Shown here: piece by piece, positions 24,601 through 34,579 of the stretch | Numbering within the stretch: the stretch's first letter is position 1 | How the letters are laid out: every line of letters begins with the position of its first letter | Assembly (NCBI GenBank): GCA_036937835.1 | Contig: CM072876.1 | Span: forward strand, 878,001-942,000 | Origin: Pampus argenteus | Lineage: Eukaryota; Chordata; Actinopteri; Scombriformes; Stromateidae | Length of the DNA: 64,000 nucleotides | Direction of reading: 5' to 3' | Translations under genes and position numbers: made by a program | Notes under the pieces: generated by a model | The model's input: only the letters and a program-made list of their open reading frames with translations | The model's database searches: none | Told to the model about the DNA's origin: nothing

Positions 24601-27600
24601 TGAAAAGCGTGCACTCTTGACCCTTGACACTATTCATTTAGTGTGAAGCATTTTTCTGAAGTCAGTTTTTTGTTCTTTAGATTCTGCAAGCGTCTGAAAA
24701 CCAATAACTGAAAGCACTGTGCATAAAAGGGCTTTTAAATGGTCTGAGGGGGAAAAAAGATTATTTGTTTTTTGTTATTTAAGGTTTTCAATAATCACAA
24801 ATTCAAATTTTCCACATAACCTCACATGTAACTCACTGAAACAGTTTCAAGTAATTCAGTTTACTGTATGTCTGTAACATGCATTGAAACATGCAAATAT
24901 AATGCTATAATCCTGAATTCATACAAAGTAAACAGCAGAGACCTGAATGAAACCAGTGTTTGTTGTGAGCAGTTTACCTTTAAAGCAGCAGCGGTTGTTT
25001 CTTCTGGTTCTTCTGGTTCTCCTTCCCAGTGTTTCAGGTTTCAGCAAATCTGTTGTTCAGTTCTCGACTCCATGATGTAGAGATCAGCTCAGTGGGGACC
25101 AAACCATCTGCTGCAGGACTCCTTGTATTGTTGCTGAACAAAGTTCTTTAAGAACCTGGCCATATGTTCGGGCTCATTGTTGCTGCAGAATAAATTCGGG
25201 ACAATCTGATGCCTCCCTGACAGCGTTGCATTATAGAGAAGAATCTAAACATCTGAAAACTGTTCTGTACGTGAAACCCTTGAACTCGCCTGTCAAAGTG
25301 TTTTGAGATAAGAAAGAAATGTCAAGAATGAACTCAACTTCTTTTTTTTTTTTCTCAACAAGGTTTTGAGGCTCTGCTATCACTGCGTCCACTATCTGTC
25401 CAGCTTGACAATGACCAGATTGTTGCAGGACAATTTTAGAGTCATTGGTGCAATCAATGACCTTGATTTAAAATAATAATAATAAAATTATTGCAGATTA
25501 TTGTGCTGCTGAGCTTTGACTGCGTCTTGTCATTTTGATAATAGCTCAACTGTATTTTTAGTGCACTCCTTTCTATAGCATTGTATTTACAGTGTTGTAG
25601 TGCTTCCATTGTCTGCATTGTGGGTTTGATTGACAGCCCAGTGAGCACATTTCTAAGCTTTGTGACAACCTATAATAACATCTCGTTTATAATGAGAAAA
25701 CAGATTGTCGAGTTTTCACAGCTTCTAGTGTCTTTTCTTACACCTGTGTACCCAGGGATATTCAGCTCTAATCTAAATATCATACATCATACATCATTCT
25801 TCAGACCTGCAGAGCTGCCTGATCTGTATCGCCTGCCGGATGCCTCGAGCTCAGCCTGTCAGCACTGAGTCTTTCATCACCAAGCAGGACCCCACAGGTA
25901 ACACACACAGTTTAATGCTCAGACTGCAACTCACGATTATTTTTTTTATCGATTCATCTGCTGATTATTATTTACTTGAATAATTAATAACCATTTTGTC
26001 CATAAATTGTCAGAAAGTCATGAAACATGCCTGTTATGAATCCCCAAGCGCAATAGTCTTTAAATGTCTTATTTTGTCCAGCAAATATTTGACCTTTCTG
26101 CTTAAAAAAATGACCTTTTCTGTCAATCAGCTAATCGAATAATCACTGCAGCTATACATAGAATTGCTGAAATTTTATGTAATTTTGAGGTGTAGTCCAC
26201 ATATTCATAGTCAGAGAAATTGATCATTTTCATGGTCTATTAGATAATGAGTCACATTACAGGAAGGACGCAGAATATACAGTCGTTTCGTTCTTGTTTT
26301 ACACATTTATTTTGGCATTTTATTATATAATTAGTGCAGATGATGAAATCTTTGTTGACTGATCTCTTGTGTGTGGTACACCTTTCCAGGGAAGATCATC
26401 TCCATAGAAACCAGTGCTTTGCGAGCGACAGGCCGGCCTGGCTGGGAGGATCTGGTCAGGAAATGCATCTATGCTTTCTTTCAGCCGCAGGGCAAAGAGC
26501 CTTCCCACGCCAAGAAGCTGCTGCATGAGGGTGAGTAGCAACTACTGAATACTCAGCTTCACTCCTGAAACATAGTGATGTGCTAACCGCCAGCTTTGTC
26601 ATGGTTACCAAGTTTCAGCACCTCCTCAGTATCATTATAATAGATTGAATTCTTGAATCCTAACAAAGCTGTTTCCAGTGCAAACATAATTACCTCAGAT
26701 ATAAAATGATGTAGTAAAAGCCTTCAGGGAAGACCGACATTATTGGACTGGATTATCCTCTTCACTGTTGTCTCCTGTTGTGTAGCTTCTGCTACACACT
26801 GAATGCAAAAGTATCACTTGGTCTTTAGGGGGAGGCAGAGTTGTTTGAGCTTCGATGCACCTTTTGGGAAGGAAAAGACAAAAAGCAAACAGTAGATGAG
26901 TCCAAAGTCTAACCCCTGTGTTTGCTTCTTATTCTCGCTCTGTTCCCAACAGTGATGACCCACGGCACCGCTATCAGCCCGCTGTACCATTTCGTATTAA
27001 GTGATGGCACCCCGCTCAGCGCTCAGACCCGCTGCAAGTTCTGCTGCCCCCCCAACCCTGATGTACAGCCCTTCATTATGGGCATTCACACTATTGACAG
27101 GTACTGTGATGGACTCATACGCACACTAATGCTCAGGTCGCTTTTTACACCACTGCTGAATATAGAGTTTTGTGCTTAATATCAAATATAATAGCAATTT
27201 TATTGCTGTTTTGACAGGTTAATATGATCTTTCTATTGTCATGTTAACAGGTGTTTCATCAGCTCTAGTTTTGTAGTAGAAGGTAAATCTAAAGTACATG
27301 ATGATAAGTTTGTGACAATCTGATAATTCAGATGATTTGATATAATCGATAATATACTATAATATATTACAAATATAATATTTGTATATAATAATATACA
27401 AATATAATATTTGATATAATGTATAATAATATAAAAAAACTTCTTTATTTAAAAGCAGGAGTTTGTCATTGTGCTTCTCTGCTGTGCCACATGCTCTCCT
27501 CAGGATTTCTCATGTTTCTCACCTTTCTGCCAGGGAACACAACACTGCTAGCTCTCAGGAAAACACTAACCCCAGCCTTCCACCGGCCCCCGGCAGCCTT

Positions 27601-30600
27601 GCCCAAACTCCCTCCCGCTCCCCGGTCCTTCCTCCCGGCAGCAACTCATCCCACCCCAACAACAACGCCTCCTCCCATGGACATAACTCGGCCACACCCA
27701 CAGGCTACCTGACACCCAATCGGACATGTCCCCGGCAGGTCAACAGCCCCTCTCCCTTGAGCAGCCCACTCACAGCCACCCCTACCTCTTTTATGTCACC
27801 CAGAATGCCACGGTCCAGTCCTGGGTTAGGTGGAAGCCCTCGGGTACCAGGGAACCCTTTCTCTCCCTCCACACCAGGCCTCCATTCTCCAGCCGGGGCC
27901 CCGAGCAGTGGAGGCAGCCTCAACAGGCAGCAGTCTGGTGGTGATGGAAATAGTGGCGCCAGCGGTGGGTCAACAGGGTCCTTCTCCCTGTCTTCTCCTG
28001 TCCCTCAGAGACAAGCCAGTACACCCACCGGCTCCTCTACACGACCGTCATCGACAAAACCCCCAGAAGGAGGAGGAGAGGACTCTGTAAAAGCCCCTCT
28101 TCCTTCTGCCTCACAGCTGGGTAACCCCAGACTCAATCAGCTCCTGGATAGCAATGGGACAGGAGCTGAATCTAACAACAGCAGCATCCATTGCACCTCA
28201 TCTCCTCATCCCAACCTCCCTCCCGTTGGCCCTCAGTGCCCTGCCTCCCACAGTACTCTGACAGAACGACATAAGATCCTGCACCGGCTGCTCCAAGACA
28301 GCAGCCCCAACGATGCCTCCGCCACCACTGATGACGGAATAAACAAAAACGAAGTCGAGATCAAGAAGGAGCCACCTGCCAGTCCTGCGGTGACCACAGC
28401 ACCTCACAAGTCCAGCTCAAGAGAGCCACAGGACCACCAGTTGCTCCGTTTTCTCCTTGATACAGACGAGAAGGTGACTTAAATAATCTCTGATGTGATT
28501 ACTGTGAATTAGACATATGTTTTATTGCATATTACCAGAATACACTTTTATTGTTTTGAAATAAATAAATAATCGCAAATAAAGAATAAATCCATATTAT
28601 TTGTCCCATGAAAATAAGGTGACCATGAAAAATACTAACTCAAGGTCATTTGTTCTTGAAGGACTTGGGGGACCTGCCACCTCCATCTGCTCTCAGCCTA
28701 CAGACGGTTAGGGTGAAGGTGGAGAAGAGAGTCAGTGGGGAGGGACCAGTCTGTACAGGATCTACTGTCGCAGCAGGAGGTGCATGCGTACCTGCAGGAG
28801 TTTCCAGCACCTCGGCTTGCATCAGTCCCAAGTCGAAGAGCCCTGTTGCAGAGAGCCGCAGAGACAGCCGCAAGGACAGCCGAGACTCCACGGTATAGTT
28901 GTTTCCAATGACCCAAAGTAGTCCAAGAATTATAGATATATTCTTATATGACACCAAAATCACAAACATGTAATCAGTCAATGATGCATGTATGCCACTG
29001 TTGCATTCACATGTACACAGGTCCTCTACTGAGCTGCATTACCATTTGCCTGACAGCCGTTGTAAATCATGATGTTTATTTTTTTGGACTTTGTCTCCAC
29101 TGTAGGCTCAGCTACCAGCTGCAGCCTTTGAAGCTCACTAGCCTTTGACCTTTTGTCTCTCCCCATCTCTCTTTTCCCTTTCTCCCGCCCATTATTCTTG
29201 AATTATTTTCTTTTTCACACTCTTTGACCATTTGCCCTTCATCCTCTCTTTTTCCACATTTTCCTGATCTCTATCCCTTTTCATTTGGTTCTGCTTTACT
29301 CTTTCTTCTTTGCCCCTCAGATCTCTGGTGGCCCTATTGACATGGACCCTCTCACCCAACTGCTGCCTGGCCTGAGAGGCCCAACCGGGGCCAAACAGGG
29401 CAATGATGATTCAACAACCCCTGGAGGAGGCCCTCAGCTCCAGTCTCCGGCCCCCCAATCCTCAACTCAGCTCCAGTCTCCTGTGCCTCAGCTCCAGTCC
29501 CCCCTGTCCCAGCCCCAGTCCCTTTCCCAGTTGCAGTCCCCGTCACCCCAGCTTCACTCCCCTTCCCCCCAGCTCAAACTGCAGTCACCCACTCAGCTCC
29601 AGCCCGGCGAGGCCAGCACTCCCCGCAATGTAAATGTGAAGAGAGAGCCCCCTGGCACTCCTAACAGAGGTACAGTTTCAACAAGCAAGGAGGGGGTTCA
29701 TGTAGAGGAGATAAACAGGAGTGTGTTATCAGTCTGTAAATTGTTACAGAAATTCAGATTTTTCAGTGTCTATATTACACTATTTTCAGGCAGTGGTGGT
29801 AGCAGCACCTTGTTGGTCCAGAAAATGATCTATTTATCTACACAATGTTTTTGGTGTATGCCCCCTAGTGGCTGTTAGGAAGCAAACCAGAGTCATTCAC
29901 TGCTTCCTGCTTAATGTCAGAACAGTGCTGAGTGTCATATGTCTTCCTCACAGTTTTTCCTTTATCATTTATGTGCATATATGTTTGTTTCCCAGGGCAC
30001 AGTGATGGCGGCCCCACTTCCGGTTGTAGCCTCCAGAGTCAGACATCTTTTGATTTCTGCAGTCCCCCCACTCCAGGCCAGACACAGGCCCAGGGACAGG
30101 GAGACCCCTTCCAGTCCCCCAAAGACAGCAGCCCCTTCCCAGAGGCAGAAGTTATCAACCCATTCAGTTCAAGCACTGGTATACAAGATAACATACTGTC
30201 ACAGTTGGTCATTGGAAATCGCAGGGAAATGATCTCTTGGCAACAGTGGGAATCTGTTTTTGTCAGAATTGAATACTACACTGGAAAACAATGAGGCAAA
30301 AAGGATCCAGGCTGCAAAGCTTTGAAGAGTAATTTGATGCTAAATCGTCTGTGGCAGAAAAGCATTGTTGAACTGACCTCTATAGGTTTCAACCCTGTTC
30401 TTCTGAAAGTAGCTGACATCACTGTTGGCTGTGGTTAAAGTGTATTTTGTTACACCTGTGTGACCCTACAGGGAAAAATGAGGATCTTAAGATGTATTTA
30501 TGGGCTCAAACATGATTTGGATCTTTAGAAATAATTTCAAAGCCTGTGTTTGTACTATATACCATCCAATGAAAAAAACTAGCCAGTGTTTTCTCAGGTT

Positions 30601-33600
30601 AACATCAGTTCACAAGCTCAAAAGAGATGATGAGATTCTCTTTAAATAAACCAGAACTGTATATTTCAATATGACACTTTGAGTTATTGTGGTGCTCATT
30701 TAAATATCTTCAAGCCTGTGTTAAAATCTGTTCCAGGCCTACCTAAGATGGATGTGGCAGACTCCCACTTCCAGCCTCTTGCTCTGTCTGATACCTTGTC
30801 CTTTGATGGTCTTGGAGCCCCTTTACAAGCTCCCTTGGCATCACCACAAGAGTAAGTATTACTGTGCTGTACTCATTCAATGCATCTTTACCTTTCTTGC
30901 TCTGGAGTTGCGAGATACATTTTCTATGATAATTATAACCTACTGTTGTGCATGTTAATCCAGTTTATAGAGCTTTTTATGATGTCCAACTGTGCAGTGA
31001 AATATTATGTGTTTCTGTTTGAGCAGGCAGTGTGTGCCCTGTACGCTGGATGAAGTGCTGGGCCCGCCGACTACACCTGAAGGCCGGAACGATGAGAAAG
31101 CTCTATTAGAGCAGCTTGTCTCCTTCCTCAGTGGGACTGATGAGAGTGAGCTGGCTGAGCTGGACAAGGCTCTGGGTATTGACAAACTGGTACAGGTAAG
31201 AAGACCGTAAACAGCCGGGCAGGTGTAAGATTGTGTGTAGCAAATGGTCTACGGTACATGTTCATTTTCATTAATTGTGCAATGTTACTATAATTAATCA
31301 TCCAAACAGTTGGATAATTGAAATGTTTGCAGCCTCTTCTGGCTTCTGCTCTCCCTGTTTGTGCCACCAAGCTGGATTTGGCAAAACAAATATCTGCTGG
31401 ACTGTTGTCACTTTGCAGCTTTACTCGATTCTTCTGTTCTAACTGCAGTAGTAGTAGTAGTTTGATGTAATTGTTAGTTGCAGCCATTATTAACATCTGT
31501 CTGTCATATATTCCCCCCTCTTTTCAGGGTGGCTGTTTTGACCCCTTGCCCCAAAATTTCCCAACGCAGCAACCCACTGCCACCCCAGTTTCCATGGACC
31601 CTAAGCTGCCCACCTACCCTTCCCCATTCACGCCAGCTCCACAAGTTCAGTTTCCACCAGAGCTAGCCACAGTGGGGCCACAGGGTTTGGGTTTCGGAGC
31701 CCCAAGAGGAGCTTTCCCTGGTGGGACAGCGGGCATAGGCCTGAGGCCGGCCATGACGAGACCACAAGGGATGGGAACCCAGCTCAGGCTGCCCCCCAAC
31801 CAACTGCGCCTGCAGCTGCAGCAGAGACTGCAAGGCCCACAGCAGGTGAGGACATGGATGTGGTGTTTTGTCTTTATTTTGTATTTGACTTCCATTTTAA
31901 ACGGATGTCATGACTTGTGAAACTTTTTAAAGCAGTTTCAAGGTGAACTATGTTTTCTGTGCTCAAATGTGCTCTGTGTGAGACAGGCTGCTAATACAAA
32001 GTATTGATGAGTAGCTTTGCTTCCTTTCAACCTGTTATCATCATTGTCTCCCTCTCACCCTTTGTCAACTCTCTGACCACTGCTTATTATTTCACTTCTT
32101 TTCTCTTTCACTGTCTCAGCTCCAGAACAGGCTAGCAGGCATGAATCCGTTTCCAGGAGGAGCCCAGCATGTGAACATGGGGATTCGTCAGGGGGTTCAG
32201 CAACCTCAGATGCCCTCACAAGTGAGTCACAACAGCAGCAAATACAGCTCTGCTGTTCCTCTACACAGCCTGAAAGATGACCATAGATATAATCACTCAG
32301 CACCAAGGCAAACAGACAGTTAGTGACCAGCTAGTGAACATAGTTGAGCACCTAAAGATCTAAATTTATTTTAAATTTCTTCAAGTAATATATTTTTTTG
32401 TACACGGTACAAATGTACGAGCTCAACTCTTGACTGTAATTTCCTAGTTTGGGATTAATAAAGTATATCTATCTAGCTAGCTATCAATATATCAGTCAAT
32501 CACACCGTATGTCCTGCACCTTTACTGTGGTTGTTAAATTAGTTTTGCATTGATCTTCAGGTTGCATACATCTCTGACACTCAAATCTGGCTTTATGATG
32601 CCTGCAGATGCCCAGTATGAGTCGAATGCATATATTTATGCTCCTCTCTTCTCTCAGCAGCCTCCGCTGAATGCCCAGATGCTGGCACAGCGTCAGAGGG
32701 AACTCTACAGCATCCAGCACCGCCAGCGTCAGCTTTTCCAGCAGAAGGTCATGCTGATGAGACAGAACATGGCCGGTGCTCCTACTGGAGCTGTGGGGCC
32801 CGTAGGAACTGCCAGGGTACCAAAAGGTGCCCCCACCACGCCCCAACAGCAAAAGCAGTTCAACTTCCCGGCAGGGTATAACCCAATGACGGGAAACCCC
32901 CCTACCTCACCAAGTCACTTCAGTCCCATGTCTGGGGGCCCTCTGGACAGCAAACTGTCCGGCAGAGTTCCCCTGAATAACCAGACGCTGATTGGTGGCA
33001 TGCAGGGCCAGTTCAGCAGCACCGTGAACTCCTCATTGCAGCAGAACCTGTTTCAGCAGTTTGGAGGGTCTGGTGAGTTCAAAGAAATGCGCTTTACAGT
33101 AACCCGATGAAAGACTTGAACAGATTGTCACTTACTGGAAATGATATATATGTATGATGATTGGAAGAACAGAAGATGTGGCTGAAAAGCTCCAGACAAT
33201 TCACAGCAAGTGATAAAGTTGACACAAAACATGCTCAACCCCAAATTTACTAAGAATAAACATAAATTACCAGAAAGTATTTTAGTTGTACTTTTAAGAT
33301 CATTCACTGCACTCTCTCTGATAATATTACTATTAATGTACTTTTAATCAAAATATTCACAAAACTAACCTGCAGCACCACTTTTATTTACTTCCTCTGT
33401 CGCAGCTGTGGTTCAGCAAGATCCATCTTTCCCTCCTGAGATGAGCCCAACCAGCCCGTTGTTGTCGCCTCAGAACTCCACCTCCCAGAGTCCTCTGCTT
33501 CAGCAAGCCCCGCCTCCTGGTTACCAGTCACCAGACATGAAGAGCTGGCAGCAGACGGGCCTGGGCAGCAGCAGGTTAGTGTGCGCAGCTATAAGGGAGT

Positions 33601-34579
33601 TTCCATTTGTTTATTCACATGTTTAAACGAGGCTCTTCTCTGACTGTCTCTGTGTGCTGCAGCCTGTTCAGTCCGACAGGGCAGAGTGCACGGCAGCCCT
33701 TTGGCCAGCAGGGGGTTTACAACAACATGAGCATCACTGTCTCCATGGCCGGAGGCTCGGGTGGTGTCGGCTCTTTACCTCCCATGGGGCAGCCCGTTGG
33801 CATGAGCAACAGTAACCTCAGCAACGTCAATTCAGTGTGTAGCGACCAGCAGGTAATACAACATTTTAACCTTTGCAGTATGTCTTTGTTGGTTGTCATT
33901 AGGGCTGCAACTAACAATTATTTTCATTATTAGTGAAAAGTATCAATCAACGTTTCCCAGAGTTCAAGATACAACTACACAGTCTTTCTAAGCTTGTCTT
34001 TCTTAAGCTTTGTTTTCTGCAGGTCCTACTTCATGTTAAAGGACACGTTCACAAATGTGTCTTAAAACGACAATCAAATAATCAAAATCCACAGTCCTCC
34101 TACCATGTATTTAAACATTTATAATTTATAGTAAAGATAATATGAGCTGAGTTAGTAAAAACAGTAGAGATCTAAATTATTTTCAGCACAAACTCCCTCT
34201 TTGTGTTTCCCTGTTGAGCTGTGGTGGAAGTATAGGAACAAAAAGAGGGACTTTGGCTCTAAAAACACTGTTGAAACATATCTACTGGATTTGATCTAAT
34301 GGTCAGTATGAATAGGATGATGATTACAGCAAGAAAAACTAAAACAAAACATATAATTTTTCTTCGTCCCCTGTGTCACTGTTGCTTCTGTTTCTGCAGG
34401 TGCAGCAGGTTCAGGTGTTTGCAGACGTCCAGTGCACAGTGAACCTTGTTGGCAGTGACTCCTACCTGAATCAGGGCTCCATTGGAGCTGGTGCCCCCCA
34501 GAAAGGCCCCGGACCACAGGGCTCCCAGAACAACCAGGCCCAGCAGAAGAGCCTCCTCCAGCAGCTGCTCACCGAGTGA
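19263..34579 (+). CDS. ncoa1: Nuclear receptor coactivator 1 (SRC-1), complete coding region, 20 exons
   Basis: This is a p160 steroid-receptor coactivator. The family binds agonist-loaded nuclear receptors through LxxLL helices and recruits CBP/p300 and methyltransferases in the nucleus. Coding exons: 19263-19351, 21427-21593, 22018-22124, 22246-22423, 24200-24379, 25805-25897, 26390-26530, 26953-27100, 27534-28473, 28662-28892, 29321-29669, 29996-30178, 30737-30851, 31027-31195, 31528-31845, 32120-32221, 32658-33072, 33406-33574, 33663-33852, 34400-34579. All introns are GT-AG and the exons sum to 4464 nt, or 1487 residues plus stop. Visible parts are an RKRK nuclear signal (17-20), bHLH (about 31-85), PAS-A (about 118-185), PAS-B (about 243-370), LxxLL boxes at 568-572, 617-621 and 672-676, AD1 (975-1030), and C-terminal LLQQLL (LxxLL at 1481-1485). 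The LLQQLLTE end and SPCDT near the start mark NCOA1 rather than NCOA2 or NCOA3. The ATG has A at -3. A mammalian C-terminal exon is not visible. Confidence 0.97.
20285..20345. repeat. Polypyrimidine (CTC)n tract in ncoa1 intron
   Basis: CTCCTCCTCCTCCGCCTCCT and following CCTCCCTCCCTC between the first and second coding exons. Able in principle to form non-B DNA. Confidence 0.75.
21427..21593 (+). CDS. ncoa1: ncoa1 exon encoding the bHLH region
   Basis: The exon encodes residues 31-85, including the basic EKRRRE segment and the SVKPDKC...VDQIQ helix typical of the p160 bHLH. The donor is GTGAGC, and a long CA repeat starts only a few bases downstream. Confidence 0.96.
21600..21652. repeat. 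(CA)n microsatellite next to the ncoa1 bHLH-exon donor
   Basis: About 26 CA units starting 7 nt after the end of the coding exon at 21593, immediately after GTGAGCG. Confidence 0.97.
22018..22124 (+). CDS. ncoa1: ncoa1 exon between bHLH and PAS-A
   Basis: The exon encodes residues 87-121, with the conserved [12 protein letters not shown] and LGPMLLE segments. It is separated from the next exon by a short 121-bp intron that carries a small CA repeat. Confidence 0.96.
22246..22423 (+). CDS. ncoa1: ncoa1 exon encoding PAS-A
   Basis: The exon encodes residues 122-180, starting at [10 protein letters not shown] and continuing through [14 protein letters not shown] and [10 protein letters not shown]. 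These are the PAS-A core, nearly identical to mammalian SRC-1. Confidence 0.97.
24200..24379 (+). CDS. ncoa1: ncoa1 exon after PAS-A
   Basis: The exon encodes residues 182-240 with [15 protein letters not shown] and [12 protein letters not shown], all diagnostic of NCOA1. It leaves one base of a split Asp codon. Confidence 0.96.
25080..25260. repeat. Dispersed repeat fragment, family not assigned
   Basis: Text such as AACCATCTGCTGCAGGACTC, TTGTTGCTGCAGAATAAAT and TGATGCCTCCCTGACAG resembles a widespread fish repeat I have seen, but I cannot name it with confidence. It lies in the ncoa1 intron before the exon at 25805. Confidence 0.4.
25805..25897 (+). CDS. ncoa1: ncoa1 exon, start of PAS-B
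   Basis: The exon encodes residues 242-271 with [14 protein letters not shown] and SFITKQDPT. The acceptor is TTCTTCAG|AC and the donor is ACAG|GTAACA. Confidence 0.95.
25921..26154. repeat. Dispersed AT-rich element with GCTGCAAC-type ends
   Basis: It starts GACTGCAACTCACGATTATT and ends AATAATCACTGCAGCT, with internal TCTGCTGATTATT and a TGTCAGAAAGTCATGAAA segment. It is a nearly full copy of a common teleost nonautonomous repeat, in the ncoa1 intron before the PAS-B exon at 26390. Confidence 0.65.
26390..26530 (+). CDS. ncoa1: ncoa1 exon, PAS-B
   Basis: The exon encodes residues 273-318, including [15 protein letters not shown] and [18 protein letters not shown], conserved in NCOA1. The splice sites are CCTTTCCAG| and GAGG|GTGAGT. 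Confidence 0.96.
26953..27100 (+). CDS. ncoa1: ncoa1 exon, end of PAS-B
   Basis: The exon encodes residues 320-367, with [15 protein letters not shown] and [12 protein letters not shown]. It ends GACAG|GTACTG, splitting an Arg codon with the next exon. Confidence 0.96.
27534..28473 (+). CDS. ncoa1: ncoa1 large exon with the three receptor-binding LxxLL boxes
   Basis: This 940-nt exon encodes residues 369-681. The first part is Ser/Pro/Asn-rich and weakly conserved. Receptor boxes are LNQLL (568-572), LHRLL within [12 protein letters not shown] (617-621) and LLRFLL within [14 protein letters not shown] (LxxLL at 672-676). Boxes 2 and 3 match mammals closely. Box 1 keeps the consensus but not the flanks. 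Confidence 0.96.
28662..28892 (+). CDS. ncoa1: ncoa1 exon after NR box 3
   Basis: The exon encodes residues 682-758, including VRVKVEKR, which matches the VKVKVEKK segment of mammalian SRC-1, then a Ser/Ala/Gly-rich stretch with basic [12 protein letters not shown]. It is in phase 0 at both ends. Confidence 0.9.
29321..29669 (+). CDS. ncoa1: ncoa1 exon with QLQSP-rich expansion
   Basis: The exon encodes residues 759-874. It begins [18 protein letters not shown], aligned with the mammalian DQFDQLLPTL segment, and contains an extra LxxLL (LTQLL, 769-773). A region of about 60 residues is built of QLQSP-like repeats, followed by [11 protein letters not shown], which resembles a ΨKxE sumoylation site. 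Confidence 0.92.
29996..30178 (+). CDS. ncoa1: ncoa1 exon, Ser/Pro/Gln-rich linker
   Basis: The exon encodes residues 876-935, rich in Ser, Pro and Gln, with [12 protein letters not shown]. Identity with mammals is low, but the phase and splice sites (TTTCCCAG|, ACTG|GTATAC) connect it to its neighbours. Confidence 0.85.
30737..30851 (+). CDS. ncoa1: ncoa1 exon before AD1
   Basis: The exon encodes residues 937-973, starting [18 protein letters not shown]. It is flanked by TGTTCCAG| and GA|GTAAGT and joins in phase to the conserved AD1 exon. Confidence 0.87.
31027..31195 (+). CDS. ncoa1: ncoa1 exon encoding AD1 (CBP/p300 binding)
   Basis: The exon encodes residues 975-1030 with the highly conserved [19 protein letters not shown] and [13 protein letters not shown] helices, the CBP/p300-binding activation domain 1 of SRC-1. 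The mammalian LDELL just before it is LDEVL here. Confidence 0.97.
31528..31845 (+). CDS. ncoa1: ncoa1 exon, Pro-rich to Gln-rich region
   Basis: The exon encodes residues 1031-1136. It starts [12 protein letters not shown], is proline-rich with PRGAF and GLRPAMTRP, and ends with [14 protein letters not shown], a sequence conserved in the p160 family. Confidence 0.95.
32120..32221 (+). CDS. ncoa1: ncoa1 short exon, Gln-rich region
   Basis: This 34-codon exon (1137-1170) contains [11 protein letters not shown] and [12 protein letters not shown], corresponding to the NMRSGMQQQ segment of mammals. It is in phase 0 at both ends. Confidence 0.92.
32430..32500 (+). mobile_element. LINE 3'-tail fragment in an ncoa1 intron
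   Basis: TTTCCTAGTTTGGGATTAAT followed by AAAGTATATCTATCTAGCTA matches the 3' tail of the LINE at 49.7-50.4 kb (TTCCC...GGGATCAATAAAGTATATC). It is probably a very short 5'-truncated insertion or a relative with a different tail repeat. Confidence 0.55.
32658..33072 (+). CDS. ncoa1: ncoa1 exon, Gln-rich/AD2 region
   Basis: The exon encodes residues 1171-1308, including [17 protein letters not shown] and RQRQLFQQ, nearly identical to mammals. The acceptor is a tandem CAGCAG, so the exon may also start at 32661. It ends GGGTCTG|GTGAGT. Confidence 0.95.
33406..33574 (+). CDS. ncoa1: ncoa1 exon, AD2 region
   Basis: The exon encodes residues 1310-1364 with [23 protein letters not shown], matching mammalian SRC-1. 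The following intron is only 88 bp. Confidence 0.95.
33663..33852 (+). CDS. ncoa1: ncoa1 exon, [14 protein letters not shown]
   Basis: The exon encodes residues 1366-1428 with [15 protein letters not shown] and VNSVCSDQQ, corresponding to the mammalian MNTVCPEQ. The donor is CAG|GTAATA and the exon joins in phase 0 to the last coding exon. Confidence 0.95.
33901..33995. repeat. Partial copy of the GGGCTGCAACTAA element
   Basis: AGGGCTGCAACTAACAATTA followed by TTTTCATTATTAG is the 5' end of the same family, with an internal deletion before GTTTCCCAGAGTTCAAG. It lies in the intron where the missing ncoa1 C-terminal exon would be expected. Confidence 0.65.
34400..34579 (+). CDS. ncoa1: ncoa1 last coding exon with C-terminal LxxLL
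   Basis: The exon encodes residues 1429-1487: [18 protein letters not shown] near the start and [10 protein letters not shown] then TGA at the end. This is the SRC-1a-type C terminus with the extra receptor-interacting LxxLL. Confidence 0.97.
   Translation: MQQVQVFADVQCTVNLVGSDSYLNQGSIGAGAPQKGPGPQGSQNNQAQQKSLLQQLLTE

Noticed and set aside
27705..28407. Proline- and glycine-rich frames antisense to or in another frame of the large ncoa1 exon
   Set aside because: They are shadows of the ncoa1 coding exon, which carries the recognised LxxLL boxes.
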